Both the position numbers and the translations under genes were made by a program. Shown one piece after another: positions 1 to 8,000 of a stretch of 50,623 bases of DNA; positions within the stretch are counted from its first letter, which is position 1; each line of letters starts with the position of its first letter. Below the pieces are notes generated by a model, which was not told the origin of the DNA, did not search any database, and was given only the letters and a program-made list of their open reading frames with translations. The stretch comes from a virus. The stretch is from the IMG/VR virus record IMGVR_UViG_3300019776_000488, positions 1-50,623 of that record. One strand, written 5' to 3'.

Positions 1-1
1 C

Positions 2-403
2 CGTTGCTTGGCGCGTTCCATTGCCGATATGGGGTTCTTTGAGTTTCGGCGGCAACTGCACTACAAAGCAGCCATGCGTGGTGGGCAAGTGGTGGTGGCA
101 GATCGCTGGTTTGCCAGCAGCAAGACCTGCTCGGGTTGTGGGCACAAACTGGAAGTTTTGCCGCTATCGGCACGACAATGGACGTGCCCCGAGTGTGGCG
201 CGAACCATGACCGCGACGTGAACGCGGCGATGAATTTGAAACAAGTGGCCGAGAGTTCGGCTGGCGACTGCCAGCACATACAGTCTATGGCTGGATGTTC
301 GGTGACAGCCTGTGGAGAGGAAGGCGCTGGCTTGGGTCGTAAGACCCAAGTGAAACCGGCCTCTGTGAAGCAGGAAGCAAGCGGTAGATTTAATCAGAAA
401 TGA
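2..403 (+). CDS. tnpB: IS200/IS605-family TnpB (OrfB), C-terminal part, runs off the left edge
   Basis: The frame is open to the window edge, so only about the last 130 residues are present. A TnpB zinc ribbon is clear: CSGCG, then CPECG about 17 residues on, followed by HDRDVNAAMNL, which carries the third RuvC-type aspartate of TnpB nucleases. The tail GEEGAGLGRKTQVKP...VKQEAS is typical of these proteins; its DNA doubles as the scaffold of the omega RNA. TnpB is an RNA-guided nuclease that helps IS200/IS605 elements persist. It is on the plus strand, convergent with the phage lysis genes, so it is an insertion at the edge of the phage region. No tnpA is visible. Identity is confident; intactness upstream is unknown. 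Confidence 0.9.
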   Translation, partial: RCLARSIADMGFFEFRRQLHYKAAMRGGQVVVADRWFASSKTCSGCGHKLEVLPLSARQWTCPECGANHDRDVNAAMNLKQVAESSAGDCQHIQSMAGCSVTACGEEGAGLGRKTQVKPASVKQEASGRFNQK

Positions 404-410
404 TTAAATT
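250..410 (+). ncRNA. Candidate omega RNA (reRNA) scaffold of the TnpB element
   Basis: TnpB guide RNAs are made from the 3' end of tnpB and the adjoining IS right end. Here the 3' coding end holds a perfect 8-bp hairpin, CTTGGGTC-GTAA-GACCCAAG (331-350), followed by a conserved-looking stretch and a second hairpin at 388-409. The guide would be the bases just past the IS right end, probably somewhere after 410, but the exact end cannot be fixed from this copy alone. The boundaries given are approximate. Confidence 0.4.
388..409. terminator. Perfect 9-bp hairpin between convergent tnpB and endolysin genes
   Basis: ATTTAATCA, loop GAAA, TGATTAAAT. It overlaps the tnpB stop codon (401-403) and lies 24 bp beyond the endolysin stop. 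It could be the subterminal hairpin of the IS right end, a weak bidirectional terminator, or both. There is no strong T-run. Confidence 0.45.
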
Positions 411-432
411 TGCATAGGTATTGCAGAACGGT

Positions 433-948
433 TCATTGCTGGGCCTCCATGCAGGTGTTGTAGCGTTCTAGGTTGCGCACCCACACGCCAGCGCATACTT
501 TGTTACCGGGGATGGAGCAGTCAAAGCCGCCGCTGTAGCGATAGCGCTTGTAGCCCTCGCACGCTTTGGCATAGTTGCCCTGGTTGATCTCTTTCACCAT
601 TGCACTGCTGCACGTCTTCTGCGCACCGTATTGGTATGCGAAGTTGACGAGCGTGTCGTATTCCACTTGGTGTAGTGGCATCTGCACGCAGCCCTTTAGG
701 CCAGCTTCATCTTTTTGGATGTGGTCTAAAGATCGGGCGATGGCTTGCGGCGGGGTAGTGGTGTCGCCCATGCGTACCGGGCTGCCATCTTCTTTGAAGG
801 TTGAGCCAAAACCAACAGTTGGCCTGTCATTCTTCGTTGGAATGATGGCCTTGTCGGTGTAGCTCTCGTGCTGCACGATGCTTGCAAAGCCTGCCGCCGA
901 TAGCACTAGGCTGGCGACGGCTAGGCGCTGTTTGTTGCTGGCTTCCAT
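433..948 (-). CDS. SAR-type endolysin (lysozyme, glycoside hydrolase 24-like)
   Basis: A 171-residue muramidase that would cut the glycan chains of peptidoglycan at lysis. Residues 9-25 (LAVASLVLSAAGFASIV) form a weakly hydrophobic Ala/Gly/Ser-rich N-terminal segment, as in signal-anchor-release endolysins that are exported by Sec, tethered inactive, then released. The active-site motif follows at once: ESY.DKA (Glu28), then NDRPTVGFGST (Asp41, Thr44). Four cysteines in the C-terminal half suggest disulphides. The start at 948 gives a TAATG overlap with the upstream membrane-protein gene; a longer in-frame extension to 1026 would lie inside that gene and is unlikely. No Rz/Rz1 spanin gene is visible before the IS. 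Confidence 0.85.
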   Translation of the reverse strand: MEASNKQRLAVASLVLSAAGFASIVQHESYTDKAIIPTKNDRPTVGFGSTFKEDGSPVRMGDTTTPPQAIARSLDHIQKDEAGLKGCVQMPLHQVEYDTLVNFAYQYGAQKTCSSAMVKEINQGNYAKACEGYKRYRYSGGFDCSIPGNKVCAGVWVRNLERYNTCMEAQQ

Positions 949-1322
949 TACAGTGGTAACCCCAAGTGCTTGGCTAAATACATGGCTGCACCGGCTGCCA
1001 CACCCCACACCGCAGCCAGCACCCACTGGCTTGCTTGCTTTTGCATGGGCTGCTCACGCTCTAGCGCATCAATGCGGGCATCGACGCGGGTATCGGTTTC
1101 ATCAATGCGCGTCCAGCATTTTTCAATCTCTTTGAAGGCGCGCTCCAACGCCTGCGAGGCTTGGGCTTGGCGCTCTTCAATCAAGGCCAGCCGGGTGACT
1201 GCCGTGGTTAATTCGCGCACAGCCGTTTTCATGTCGCCAATGTCGCCGTGCAGGTTGTCTAGGCGTGCTGCCATTTTGTGCAGCAGCGCCTCGCTAGTGT
1301 GGATAGGTGTTTGATCGGGCAT
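948..1322 (-). CDS. Putative holin/pinholin: coiled coil with C-terminal membrane segment
   Basis: A 124-residue protein. Residues 10-95 are charged and heptad-like, and residues 99-117 (SQWVLAAVWGVAAGAAMYL) form one membrane segment near the C terminus. The start at 1322 is preceded by AAAAGGAGG at good spacing. It is translationally coupled to the endolysin (TAATG). Position next to a SAR endolysin suggests a pinholin or other lysis membrane protein; the XhlA/haemolysin-like layout (coiled coil plus TM) fits. Function is inferred from context and topology only. Confidence 0.6.
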   Translation of the reverse strand: MPDQTPIHTSEALLHKMAARLDNLHGDIGDMKTAVRELTTAVTRLALIEERQAQASQALERAFKEIEKCWTRIDETDTRVDARIDALEREQPMQKQASQWVLAAVWGVAAGAAMYLAKHLGLPL

Positions 1323-1354
1323 AGCGCCTCCTTTTATTTGCTGGTTAAAGGGCG

Positions 1355-2278
1355 TTAGCCCACGAGGATGTACGACACATAAAGCACGCCGCCGGTAGCC
1401 CATTCGCGGCGTCGTAACCCGTTTGCTGCCGCAACAAAATTGGCCGTTGAATCGTTTGCCGTGGGCGATAAACCGTTGCTGGTGTAGGTTCCGCTGACGC
1501 AACCCAGCGCCGTCACCCCCGTATCTAGGTTTCGGCCACCGCCAGAAGGGCCATTTCCCACCCCTGAAATAGTGCTGCCGCGCGCCCAGCTAATCAAATC
1601 TGCTTCTGATTTACTGTAGTAGCGGCGTAGCAAAATCACTTTCGTACCGTTAGGTACAAACGTATAGGTTGACGATGCAGTGCTGGCATTAACTGCTCCG
1701 CTTGTGACCTTGCGCTGCACCTGTACAGGGTTGGCTTGCAGTGCGGCTAAAGCGATGTCGCTGTTGTAGATTGCCAGCCGCGCAGTTGCGCTGGCAAGTA
1801 CGGTGTCGGTTGCAGTATCAGACGCCCACACAGCGGCCATAGCCGTGGGGTCTGCGGCTACAGCAGCCATAGCCGTGGGATTAGCGGCCACGGCGGCCAT
1901 ATTCGTTGAGTTGGCGATTAAGGCGGCCATAGCCGCAGGGCTGGCGGCCACAGCGGTCATAGCCGTAGAGTCGCTGATTACCGCGTTGAAAGTGCCAGCG
2001 TCAGACTGCACGGTTGCCCAAGCCGCAGGGCTTGCGGCCACAGCAGCCATAGCCGTAGCGCTTGCAATGACAGCAGCCTTGGCAGTCGAGCTAGAGAGCA
2101 CAGCGGCCATAGCAGTCGAGCTGGAGGCTATGCGCCGAACCTGCCCACGCATTCCAAGCAACACATTAAATTCAGCCAGTCGGCCTGCGTCAGCACTCAA
2201 AAGGGCCTGTAACTGCACCCCGCTGGTAGTCCCGGCCTCGACGGCATTGATCAGGCGCATTGCGCGAACCATTGGCAT
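1355..2278 (-). CDS. Tail-fibre-like protein with Ala/Val decapeptide repeats
   Basis: A 307-residue protein. Residues 55-185 consist of about a dozen near-tandem copies of a 10-12 residue unit of the form (S/P)TAMAAVAAS. These give a fibrous or beta-helical shaft, mirrored in the DNA as repeats of GCCATAGCCGT-like units between about 1850 and 2130. The C-terminal ~110 residues are non-repetitive and Gly/Ser/Thr-rich, as expected of a receptor-facing tip. SD AGGA lies 6 bp before the start. It is last in the fibre cluster and next to lysis genes, the usual place for host-range proteins. The fibre role is inferred. Confidence 0.6.
   Translation of the reverse strand: MPMVRAMRLINAVEAGTTSGVQLQALLSADAGRLAEFNVLLGMRGQVRRIASSSTAMAAVLSSSTAKAAVIASATAMAAVAASPAAWATVQSDAGTFNAVISDSTAMTAVAASPAAMAALIANSTNMAAVAANPTAMAAVAADPTAMAAVWASDTATDTVLASATARLAIYNSDIALAALQANPVQVQRKVTSGAVNASTASSTYTFVPNGTKVILLRRYYSKSEADLISWARGSTISGVGNGPSGGGRNLDTGVTALGCVSGTYTSNGLSPTANDSTANFVAAANGLRRREWATGGVLYVSYILVG
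1850..2130. repeat. Degenerate tandem repeats inside the fibre gene
   Basis: A recurring 30-36 bp unit containing GGCCACAGC.GCCATAGCCG encodes the AMAAV repeat of the fibre shaft. Copies differ at third positions, so the array is old rather than newly amplified. It could still support recombinational length change. Confidence 0.7.
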
Positions 2279-2288
2279 GACGGTTCCT

Positions 2289-3224
2289 TTACGATTTGAT
2301 AACAGTGATAGGCCATGCTGTGCGGATGGCTGCGTTTGTGGTTGCCGTTGCCGCGCTGGCGTTTGTCAGCATGACGGTTACGGTGTCGGCTGCGCTTACC
2401 CATGCGTGATAGCTCAGTCGCCCCGTGTCTGCGGCAGTGCTGCCGAGTTGGCCCGGTGGAGTGGCAATCACACGGTCGCCCACTGCTGCACCAGCAACGG
2501 TGCCGGTAAAACTGGCGCTTGTAACCGTGGTCAAACTTGTGATGGCGCAGGTGGCAGTACCAGTTAAAACTTTACGAGCAAAGCTGCTGTCAAAGTTGCT
2601 GGTAAAAAGCCTGTCAAAGCTACTGGAGAGGCGATTGACAAAGCGCAGTGATTCGTCCTCGTCGTCCTCCTCGCGCACCGCATCGTCCGGCGCTTGCCAC
2701 GCGGACACTAAATCCCAGTGCGCCGCTTGCAGGAGCCATCGCCCCGTGGTAGTAGCAAAGCAGCTCTCATCGTCATCAGGTTCATCGCTGCCAGCAACAT
2801 GCTCAAAAAACCCAAGGCCATCCACTAGGGCGTAGGTGTCGGTGATGTTTGCGCGCAAGTCGGCGCGGTTGTCGTAGGCGACAGAGATAATGGTGCTACC
2901 CGGCTCCGGCATCGGCAGCGCAATTCCTTGTGCCCCATATAGCACTGTGATCTGGTCGCTCACGCTTGCGGCCACGGCCAGAGTAATGTTGCCCGTATTA
3001 ACGACAAACTCATCGGGCTGCATTAGTGCGCCGTTAAGATAGGCGTACATCACCACGGTTGGGGCAAAATCAGCGTGTGAGAACACGGTTTGCCCGTCAG
3101 TAGTTACTAAAAAGTTGACCCGCTTCTGTTCGCGCAAAAGCCGCTCTTGCAGTTCTGGGGCCAGCTTTTCAATCGGGATACTTTCATCAAGTAGCTGGGT
3201 ACTCCCCCGGATTTTAGAGGTCAT
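2289..3224 (-). CDS. Tail-fibre/structural protein with adaptor-like N terminus
   Basis: A 311-residue protein beginning MTSKIRGSTQLLDESIPIEK, an N-terminal pattern (I.GSTQL.D.SI...KL) shared with the product of 3433-4053 and the 40-residue product of 3248-3370. Residues about 35-90 include YLNGALMQPDEFVVNTGNI, matching the 'VYLNGLLQEP..DYTLSG' module of its neighbour; this is a common phage fibre domain. The middle is acidic (DEPDDDE, EEDDEDESL), followed by a Ser/Thr/Ala-rich C terminus. Likely part of the distal tail-fibre or baseplate complex. No enzymatic motif is seen. Confidence 0.6.
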   Translation of the reverse strand: MTSKIRGSTQLLDESIPIEKLAPELQERLLREQKRVNFLVTTDGQTVFSHADFAPTVVMYAYLNGALMQPDEFVVNTGNITLAVAASVSDQITVLYGAQGIALPMPEPGSTIISVAYDNRADLRANITDTYALVDGLGFFEHVAGSDEPDDDESCFATTTGRWLLQAAHWDLVSAWQAPDDAVREEDDEDESLRFVNRLSSSFDRLFTSNFDSSFARKVLTGTATCAITSLTTVTSASFTGTVAGAAVGDRVIATPPGQLGSTAADTGRLSYHAWVSAADTVTVMLTNASAATATTNAAIRTAWPITVIKS

Positions 3225-3247
3225 GGTGTGGCGTCTCGGTTTGTGGG

Positions 3248-3370
3248 CTACGCATAGAAGTTCGGCGCTTTGTTCGGGGTGAGGTCACGGCGCGTTCGCA
3301 CCGATGGCGAGAAATCCTCGTCCCCGATAGAGCCGTCCTGAATCTGGCGGCCAGTAATCTCGGTAGGCAT
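3248..3370 (-). CDS. Small 40-residue fibre-cluster protein
   Basis: Found by reading the 208-bp gap between two fibre genes. ATG at 3370 is preceded by TAGGAGCGGGGCT (AGGAG at good spacing); stop TAG at 3248-3250. The product starts MPTEITGRQIQDGSIGDEDF and ends NKAPNFYA. The TGRQIQDGSI core matches the RGSQIRDLSI and RGSTQLLDESI starts of the neighbouring fibre proteins, so it is either a free-standing adaptor module or the N-terminal stub of a third fibre gene whose distal part was lost. SD plus homology make expression likely. Confidence 0.65.
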   Translation of the reverse strand: MPTEITGRQIQDGSIGDEDFSPSVRTRRDLTPNKAPNFYA

Positions 3371-3432
3371 AGCCCCGCTCCTACGGCGGGCTGCGCCGCT
3401 ACCCAGCAGGCAGATGCGCAGCCCTAGTCGGA

Positions 3433-4053
3433 TTAGGCCTTGATGTAGATCACGCGCACTTTGTCACCGGCCAAAGGCGCGGCGAGCATGGTCACGGTCT
3501 GGCCAGACAAGGTGTAATCGTCGGTAGGCTCTTGCAGCAAGCCGTTCAGATACACCTGCACAGTGCCAGCAAAGGCAGCCTGCGACAGCGCGAAGTCGGC
3601 ATTCACGCCATCGACAGTACCGGTGGGGGTTTCGCGCACATAGCTGGCACCCGAAGTCTTGGCCTTGACTTCTTCGATAGCAGCTTGCACCGTAGTGGCA
3701 ACAAGGCCCGAAGCCGTGCCGTCAAAGCTGGTGGTAGCAGCAGTTTCGGTCGCTTCGGAGTTGTCGATCTTGTCCCAAGTCGTACCGTTAGAGACAACCC
3801 AGTCACCTAAGCCATAACCGTTACCGGCGACAGTGACAATGTAGTAGTGGCCAGTGTTCTCGACTGCGGCAACAGCAGGCACGGCAGCGGCGGAAGCATC
3901 GAACGTGCCTTGGTACACCATCGCACCGGTGATGGACGCGGGCAGCAATGAGGCCAACAGCTTGCCATCACCGCCGATAACGGATGCACCAAGTTTGGCA
4001 ACTTCGATGGAAAGGTCGCGGATTTGTGAGCCACGGATTAAGGTTGGGGCCAT
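3433..4053 (-). CDS. Tail-fibre/structural protein
   Basis: A 206-residue protein. N-terminal adaptor-like motif RGSQIRDLSIEVAKLG (7-22), then a small domain around GAMVYQGTFDAS...YYIVTVAGNGYGLGDWVVSNGTTW (45-95), which is widespread in phage fibres. A C-terminal module carries VYLNGLLQEPTDDYTLSGQ. No catalytic residues are evident. The genes on both sides encode related or fibre-associated products, so a virion-surface role is likely. Confidence 0.6.
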   Translation of the reverse strand: MAPTLIRGSQIRDLSIEVAKLGASVIGGDGKLLASLLPASITGAMVYQGTFDASAAAVPAVAAVENTGHYYIVTVAGNGYGLGDWVVSNGTTWDKIDNSEATETAATTSFDGTASGLVATTVQAAIEEVKAKTSGASYVRETPTGTVDGVNADFALSQAAFAGTVQVYLNGLLQEPTDDYTLSGQTVTMLAAPLAGDKVRVIYIKA

Positions 4054-4062
4054 GATAGGTTC

Positions 4063-4290
4063 CTATTTCAGTTTGGTTTGGCTGCGCTTGAAATCGCGCA
4101 ACCGCAAAACGTGAACGTCGAACCTTCTCTCAGTGCTGTTGGAAAATCTCACCAACAACTCATCCGTAGGCCAAGGGGATGTCACTACAAATTCCCCTCT
4201 CTCATAGCCCTGCAACTGGCCGCCATGCGCTAGGGCATAGGCTGCAACTGCAATGCTTCTTGTGCTGGTAGCACTACTCGTGTTAAGCAT
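4063..4290 (-). CDS. Small conserved phage protein (DUF5659-like, tentative)
   Basis: A 75-residue protein with TRSIAVAAYALAHGGQLQGY at 10-29 and a C-terminal FSNSTERRFDVHVLRLRDFK. The pattern of a short helix, an antiparallel strand pair and a terminal Arg-rich helix resembles DUF5659-type small phage proteins of unknown function, but I cannot confirm the family. Its start overlaps the end of the upstream gene, so it is translated as part of the fibre operon. Confidence 0.5.
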   Translation of the reverse strand: MLNTSSATSTRSIAVAAYALAHGGQLQGYERGEFVVTSPWPTDELLVRFSNSTERRFDVHVLRLRDFKRSQTKLK

Positions 4291-4624
4291 GCTGCCACCA
4301 CGTAATCATTATAGTATCCTGCGCTTGGGCAGGGGGATCAATCGACACGACATTTGCGGCGCAAACGTACTCGTGCTGCAAAATGCCGTTCAGGCTAAAT
4401 AGGCACACCCCGTTGATCGGCGTACCGGGCAAAACAAAATCAGCTTGTGGCGCGGCTAGCTCAAAATGCGCCTGCAAAACATTGCCTGCCCCCGGCGGCC
4501 CCGGCGGGCCTTGAATGCCCTTTTCCAGAACCACCACTTCGCTCTTGGCGGTCTCCAGAACCACCACTTCGCGCTTGGTTGATTCCAGTACCTGTACGCT
4601 ACTGACAACCAAGAAGTCCGTCAT
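4283..4624 (-). CDS. Phage structural protein with collagen-like motif and duplicated Val/Glu repeats
   Basis: A 113-residue protein. Residues 9-36 contain a repeated S-E-V-V-V-L-E unit (KREVVVLETAKSEVVVLEKG), mirrored in the DNA as a repeat of CCAGAACCACCACTTCGC. A short collagen-like GIQGPPGPPGAG follows, then a module with FSLNGILQHEYVCAANVVSI, related to the fibre 'LNG.LQ' modules next door. Collagen-like triplets are common linkers in phage fibres. ATGA overlap with the upstream gene. Probably part of the tail-fibre assembly. Confidence 0.55.
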   Translation of the reverse strand: MTDFLVVSSVQVLESTKREVVVLETAKSEVVVLEKGIQGPPGPPGAGNVLQAHFELAAPQADFVLPGTPINGVCLFSLNGILQHEYVCAANVVSIDPPAQAQDTIMITWWQHA

Positions 4625-4986
4625 CGAGTTACCTCTGGTGACACTGACACGCCGCCATACAGAAAGCGCCTCACATACCCGCTGGAGAACTCAATCTCCA
4701 AGTCGTACACCCCAGAAGCCCAATCGAGCGCCGCAGTTTCGGTGGCCGATAGCAGCATCTGGATTGATCCACTCGCACCACCTAGTGCAATACGTCCGTT
4801 CTCAGTGGTTAGCTCCAGCAACACCACCTCAGACTCGATGCTGTCGCGCACATGGGCGCGGGCTACGCAGCCTGTTAAATCCACAGGGGTTGCGGCAGCC
4901 AGTGTTGCACCCGTTTTCCAAAAAACGATGTCGTCAAACGTGGCCCCTTGGATGATTTCTAGGGGGTATTTAAAAGGGGCTGGCAT
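4621..4986 (-). CDS. Phage virion protein, Ig-like BppU-type fold (tentative)
   Basis: About 121 residues from MPAPFKYPLE. I chose this start over ATG at 5007 because conserved-looking sequence begins here; the local SD (AGGG) is poor in either case. Contains FDDIVFWKTGA, VDLTGCVARAHVRDS, LLELTTENGRIALGG, and ends YDLEIEFSSGYVRRFLYGGVSVSPEVTR. This pattern is widespread in prophages at the head of tail-fibre clusters and resembles the beta-sandwich N domain of baseplate proteins. It is the first gene after the giant gene. Confidence 0.55.
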   Translation of the reverse strand: MPAPFKYPLEIIQGATFDDIVFWKTGATLAAATPVDLTGCVARAHVRDSIESEVVLLELTTENGRIALGGASGSIQMLLSATETAALDWASGVYDLEIEFSSGYVRRFLYGGVSVSPEVTR

Positions 4987-5018
4987 AGCCCTATGCTTGC
5001 ACCGCAAGGGCTTGCTGC

Positions 5019-5034
5019 CAAACCCCAGTGGGGG
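5019..5034. repeat. Recurrent palindromic element, copy 1 of 3
   Basis: CAAACCCCAGTGGGGG, directly abutting the stop codon of the giant gene. The same 14-16 bp occurs at 32680-32695 and 38669-38682, always at a boundary between minus-strand gene blocks and in the same orientation. On the minus strand it can fold as CCCC-ACT-GGGG followed by TT. It may be a late promoter component, weak terminator or processing site. Confidence 0.6.
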
Positions 5035-8000
5035 CTATGCCGATTGGCGCTGCTTTTCTGCCAGTTGGTTAAAGCGCTGCATCACTGCCGTCATGCGCTC
5101 CTCGATGCGCCGAATCTCTGCGCGGTCTACGCCCTTTTCCAGCATCTCGGCCTTGGTTTTGCGTAGGGTTTTCACCTGCCGCTCTGCCGCTTGCGATTGG
5201 GCCAGTAGCAGCGGGCCAATACGCTGGCGTTCGGCCACTGCCTCGGCCATCTTGCCATCTTCGCGCAGCCCCTTGATGCGCTTTTCGGCCTTGTCCACTT
5301 CCTGTTGGTTGCGGTAGTAGGTGTTGGCTTGGGCTGATGGGCCATTCACGTCGCCTACCAAGCGCCCTACCAGCGGTATCTTGTGCATAGGCACGTCTTC
5401 GCCGTTGATTGCACCGGTGGTGGACTGAATCACTTTCATGATCTCGCGCCCAACGCCGCCCGCATACTGAGCGCCCATATAGTCAATCTGGTCAGGCGAT
5501 GGACTGATGGCCCCTCGGGTGTATTTGTCGCCGCCGCTGATGCTGTTGAGGCTCTCGCTCAACCACTTGGCTATACCGGTGGCCGTGCTGCGAGATAAGG
5601 CATGGCCGGGCACGTTGGCATCGAGGCTTTCTCGGGCAATGGGACGGCCAAAGGAGTCGCGGTTTTCGCGGGATGCAATGATGGGGTCAAGCACCGTGGG
5701 GGCCAGCATCTGCGTAAACGAGCCCGAGCCCACTGGGTTGAAGCCATCAAACACCAAGCCCATAAGCCCGGTGATGTGCTTGAACGGGTCTTTGCCCCCA
5801 CTCATAGCAAACTCCGTCAAGCGCCGCCCAAAGGCGGGAATGATGTTGTAGCCCAGTGGTAGTGGAATGGTGATGTAGCCCTTTTCTGGCCCAATGATTT
5901 TGCCTGTCGGGATGATGATGTTGCGGTCACGCACAAACTCTGGCGGCTCATCATCACCAAACCCAGCAGCGGCCAAAGCCACGGCCTGCATGGCACCAAT
6001 GGCCAAGCTGCCCGCCAAGATGTTCTTGCCGTACTCGGTCAGGCGGATACTGCGCGGATCGCCCGGCTTGCTCATCTCGGTCATGGCCTCGGCCATACGC
6101 GCAGTGCCCTGCACGCTGGCATTGAAGAAGGCATAGGCCGCGCCAATCTGGTGCCCAACTGCGCCGCGCCGGTTGAAGTTGACGGTGATGTTCTTGGCAA
6201 TGCTGGCTGCGCGCTCTTTGCTCAAGCCCTGCTCTAACCCGGCCTTGTAAACGGCTACACGGGTGGCGTTTTCTAGCGCAAGGTTGAAGTCGCTAATCCA
6301 GCCAAACAGCGCTTTTCGTCCGCGCTCGGCAACGCCTGCCAAGGGTGCAATCTTGCCGTCCAGCGTAATCGCCTTGCCCCATGACGTTTGCATCCAAGCA
6401 TCAGGATCAACCACCATTTTGAGCTGGCCGGTGCGCTCATCGCTGGTGCGAAGCATGTCCCGAAAGCCGATAGCGCCGCCCACTTTTTGGAAGTCTGCCC
6501 ACAGCAAGCCAAACTCGGAAGTGTCTTCGTGTCCGCCGCGCTCGGCGCGTGCGCCACGGTACAGGGCTGGCAAAGCCTTCCATGCGTCTTTGTAGATGCG
6601 TGCCCGGTTCGATTCGCCGCTAGGGTTGTTGCCCGTCAGTGGCGTGTTGCCCAAGCTAACCATCACCCCGAAGGTGTCGCGCAAAAAGTTAAACAAGCCC
6701 CAGCTTGGGTTGTATTGCGTGGACAGTGCGGCCAGCGCGCGCGTAGCCGGTGCCAGCGTTTGCAGAACCTTGTTCATGGAGGCGTCGTCCAAGTTCTTCA
6801 GGGCCATTGCCATCCGCATGGCGCGTTCGTTCTTTTTGTTGAACGTAATCGCCACTTCCTCAATATCAATCGGGTCGCTTGGACGTTTTCCTGTCCCTGC
6901 AATTACATCGGGGCGAAGGTGATATTTCGGGTCAGTTTCCCATTTGAATTCTCCTGTTTTTTTGTCATATTTCTTCACCTTATCGGCAGTAACTATGCGC
7001 TTGGCCACCACCACGTTGTCACGCGATTTGTATAGCGGGTCGGTTACCCATTTGACGGTTTTGGTGGCCGGGTCGTACTTTTGCACCTTGTCTGGTGCGC
7101 CCACTTTCCAGAAGTCAGGGTTCGGGTGGGTCTTGGCTAGCTCCAGTAGCGTGAGCGTTACGCGGTTTTTCTCGCCGCGCACAATGGTTTTCTCGCGCTG
7201 CATTGCCAAGTTGGCCACGATGTCAACCACCTTGCGCGTGGATCCCGTGCGGCTTTTGACTTCGCGCCCCTTGATGCTAAAGCCCTCGCCAGTGCCCATG
7301 CCGTGGTGCAGACTGCCCTCGGGTTCCTCGCGCATGAGCGGCACATAGCTCTGAAACAGGCTGGCCCAGCTATCAATGGTGTCTTGGCTTTCTAGACCGT
7401 ACTCCACCATTGCGGCGCGGTTCTTGGCCACGATGGCATCGAACATCGCCGCGCTGCGCTGCATGGCCGTCTTTTGCTGGGGGCTTAGTGCGGCCATGAT
7501 GGCCTTGGCCTGCGCGTCACTCATGCCCGATAGCATCAGGCGCGATTCCTCACTGCCGCTGTATGGCGTGATGCTGTTCCAGCGGTTGAGTTCGGCAATG
7601 GCGTTGTCCATCGCCTTTTTCAGGATGCGCTGCTCGTCCTTGCTGGCTGTGGCCATCTTGCGCTCAAGCCCGACAACTTCTTGCGCTGCCTTGGCGCGGC
7701 CAGCGTTAATCATGTCCTGGTTGGGGTTGCGCTCGGCCATCACCTTGTTGGCTTCGGGGGCATGGCGGGCATGCAGGAATTCCTCGAAGGCCGGTAGCTC
7801 AATGCCGTCTTTGCCCAGTTGCTCAAGCATTGGGTTAAGTTCTTGGGTTTGGAAGTCCTTAATCTCTTTGGCGTTGCGTCCGTGGAATAGTTCTTCACGC
7901 TGGCGCACATTCATGTCGTCGGCCAGCGGGCCGTTGTTGGCCTCGATGGCCTGCTGCACACGCTTGGTATCAACATGACGGTCTTGGCCGTTATATACGG

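Noticed and set aside
1850-2130. CRISPR-like regular repeats in the fibre gene
   Set aside because: The repeats are in frame with a coding gene and encode the AMAAV shaft repeat; no constant-repeat/unique-spacer structure.
5011-5034. Sigma54 promoter near the palindromic element
   Set aside because: TGGCA and TTGC occur but the GG to GC spacing is 12 rather than 10, and the other two element copies lack the pattern.
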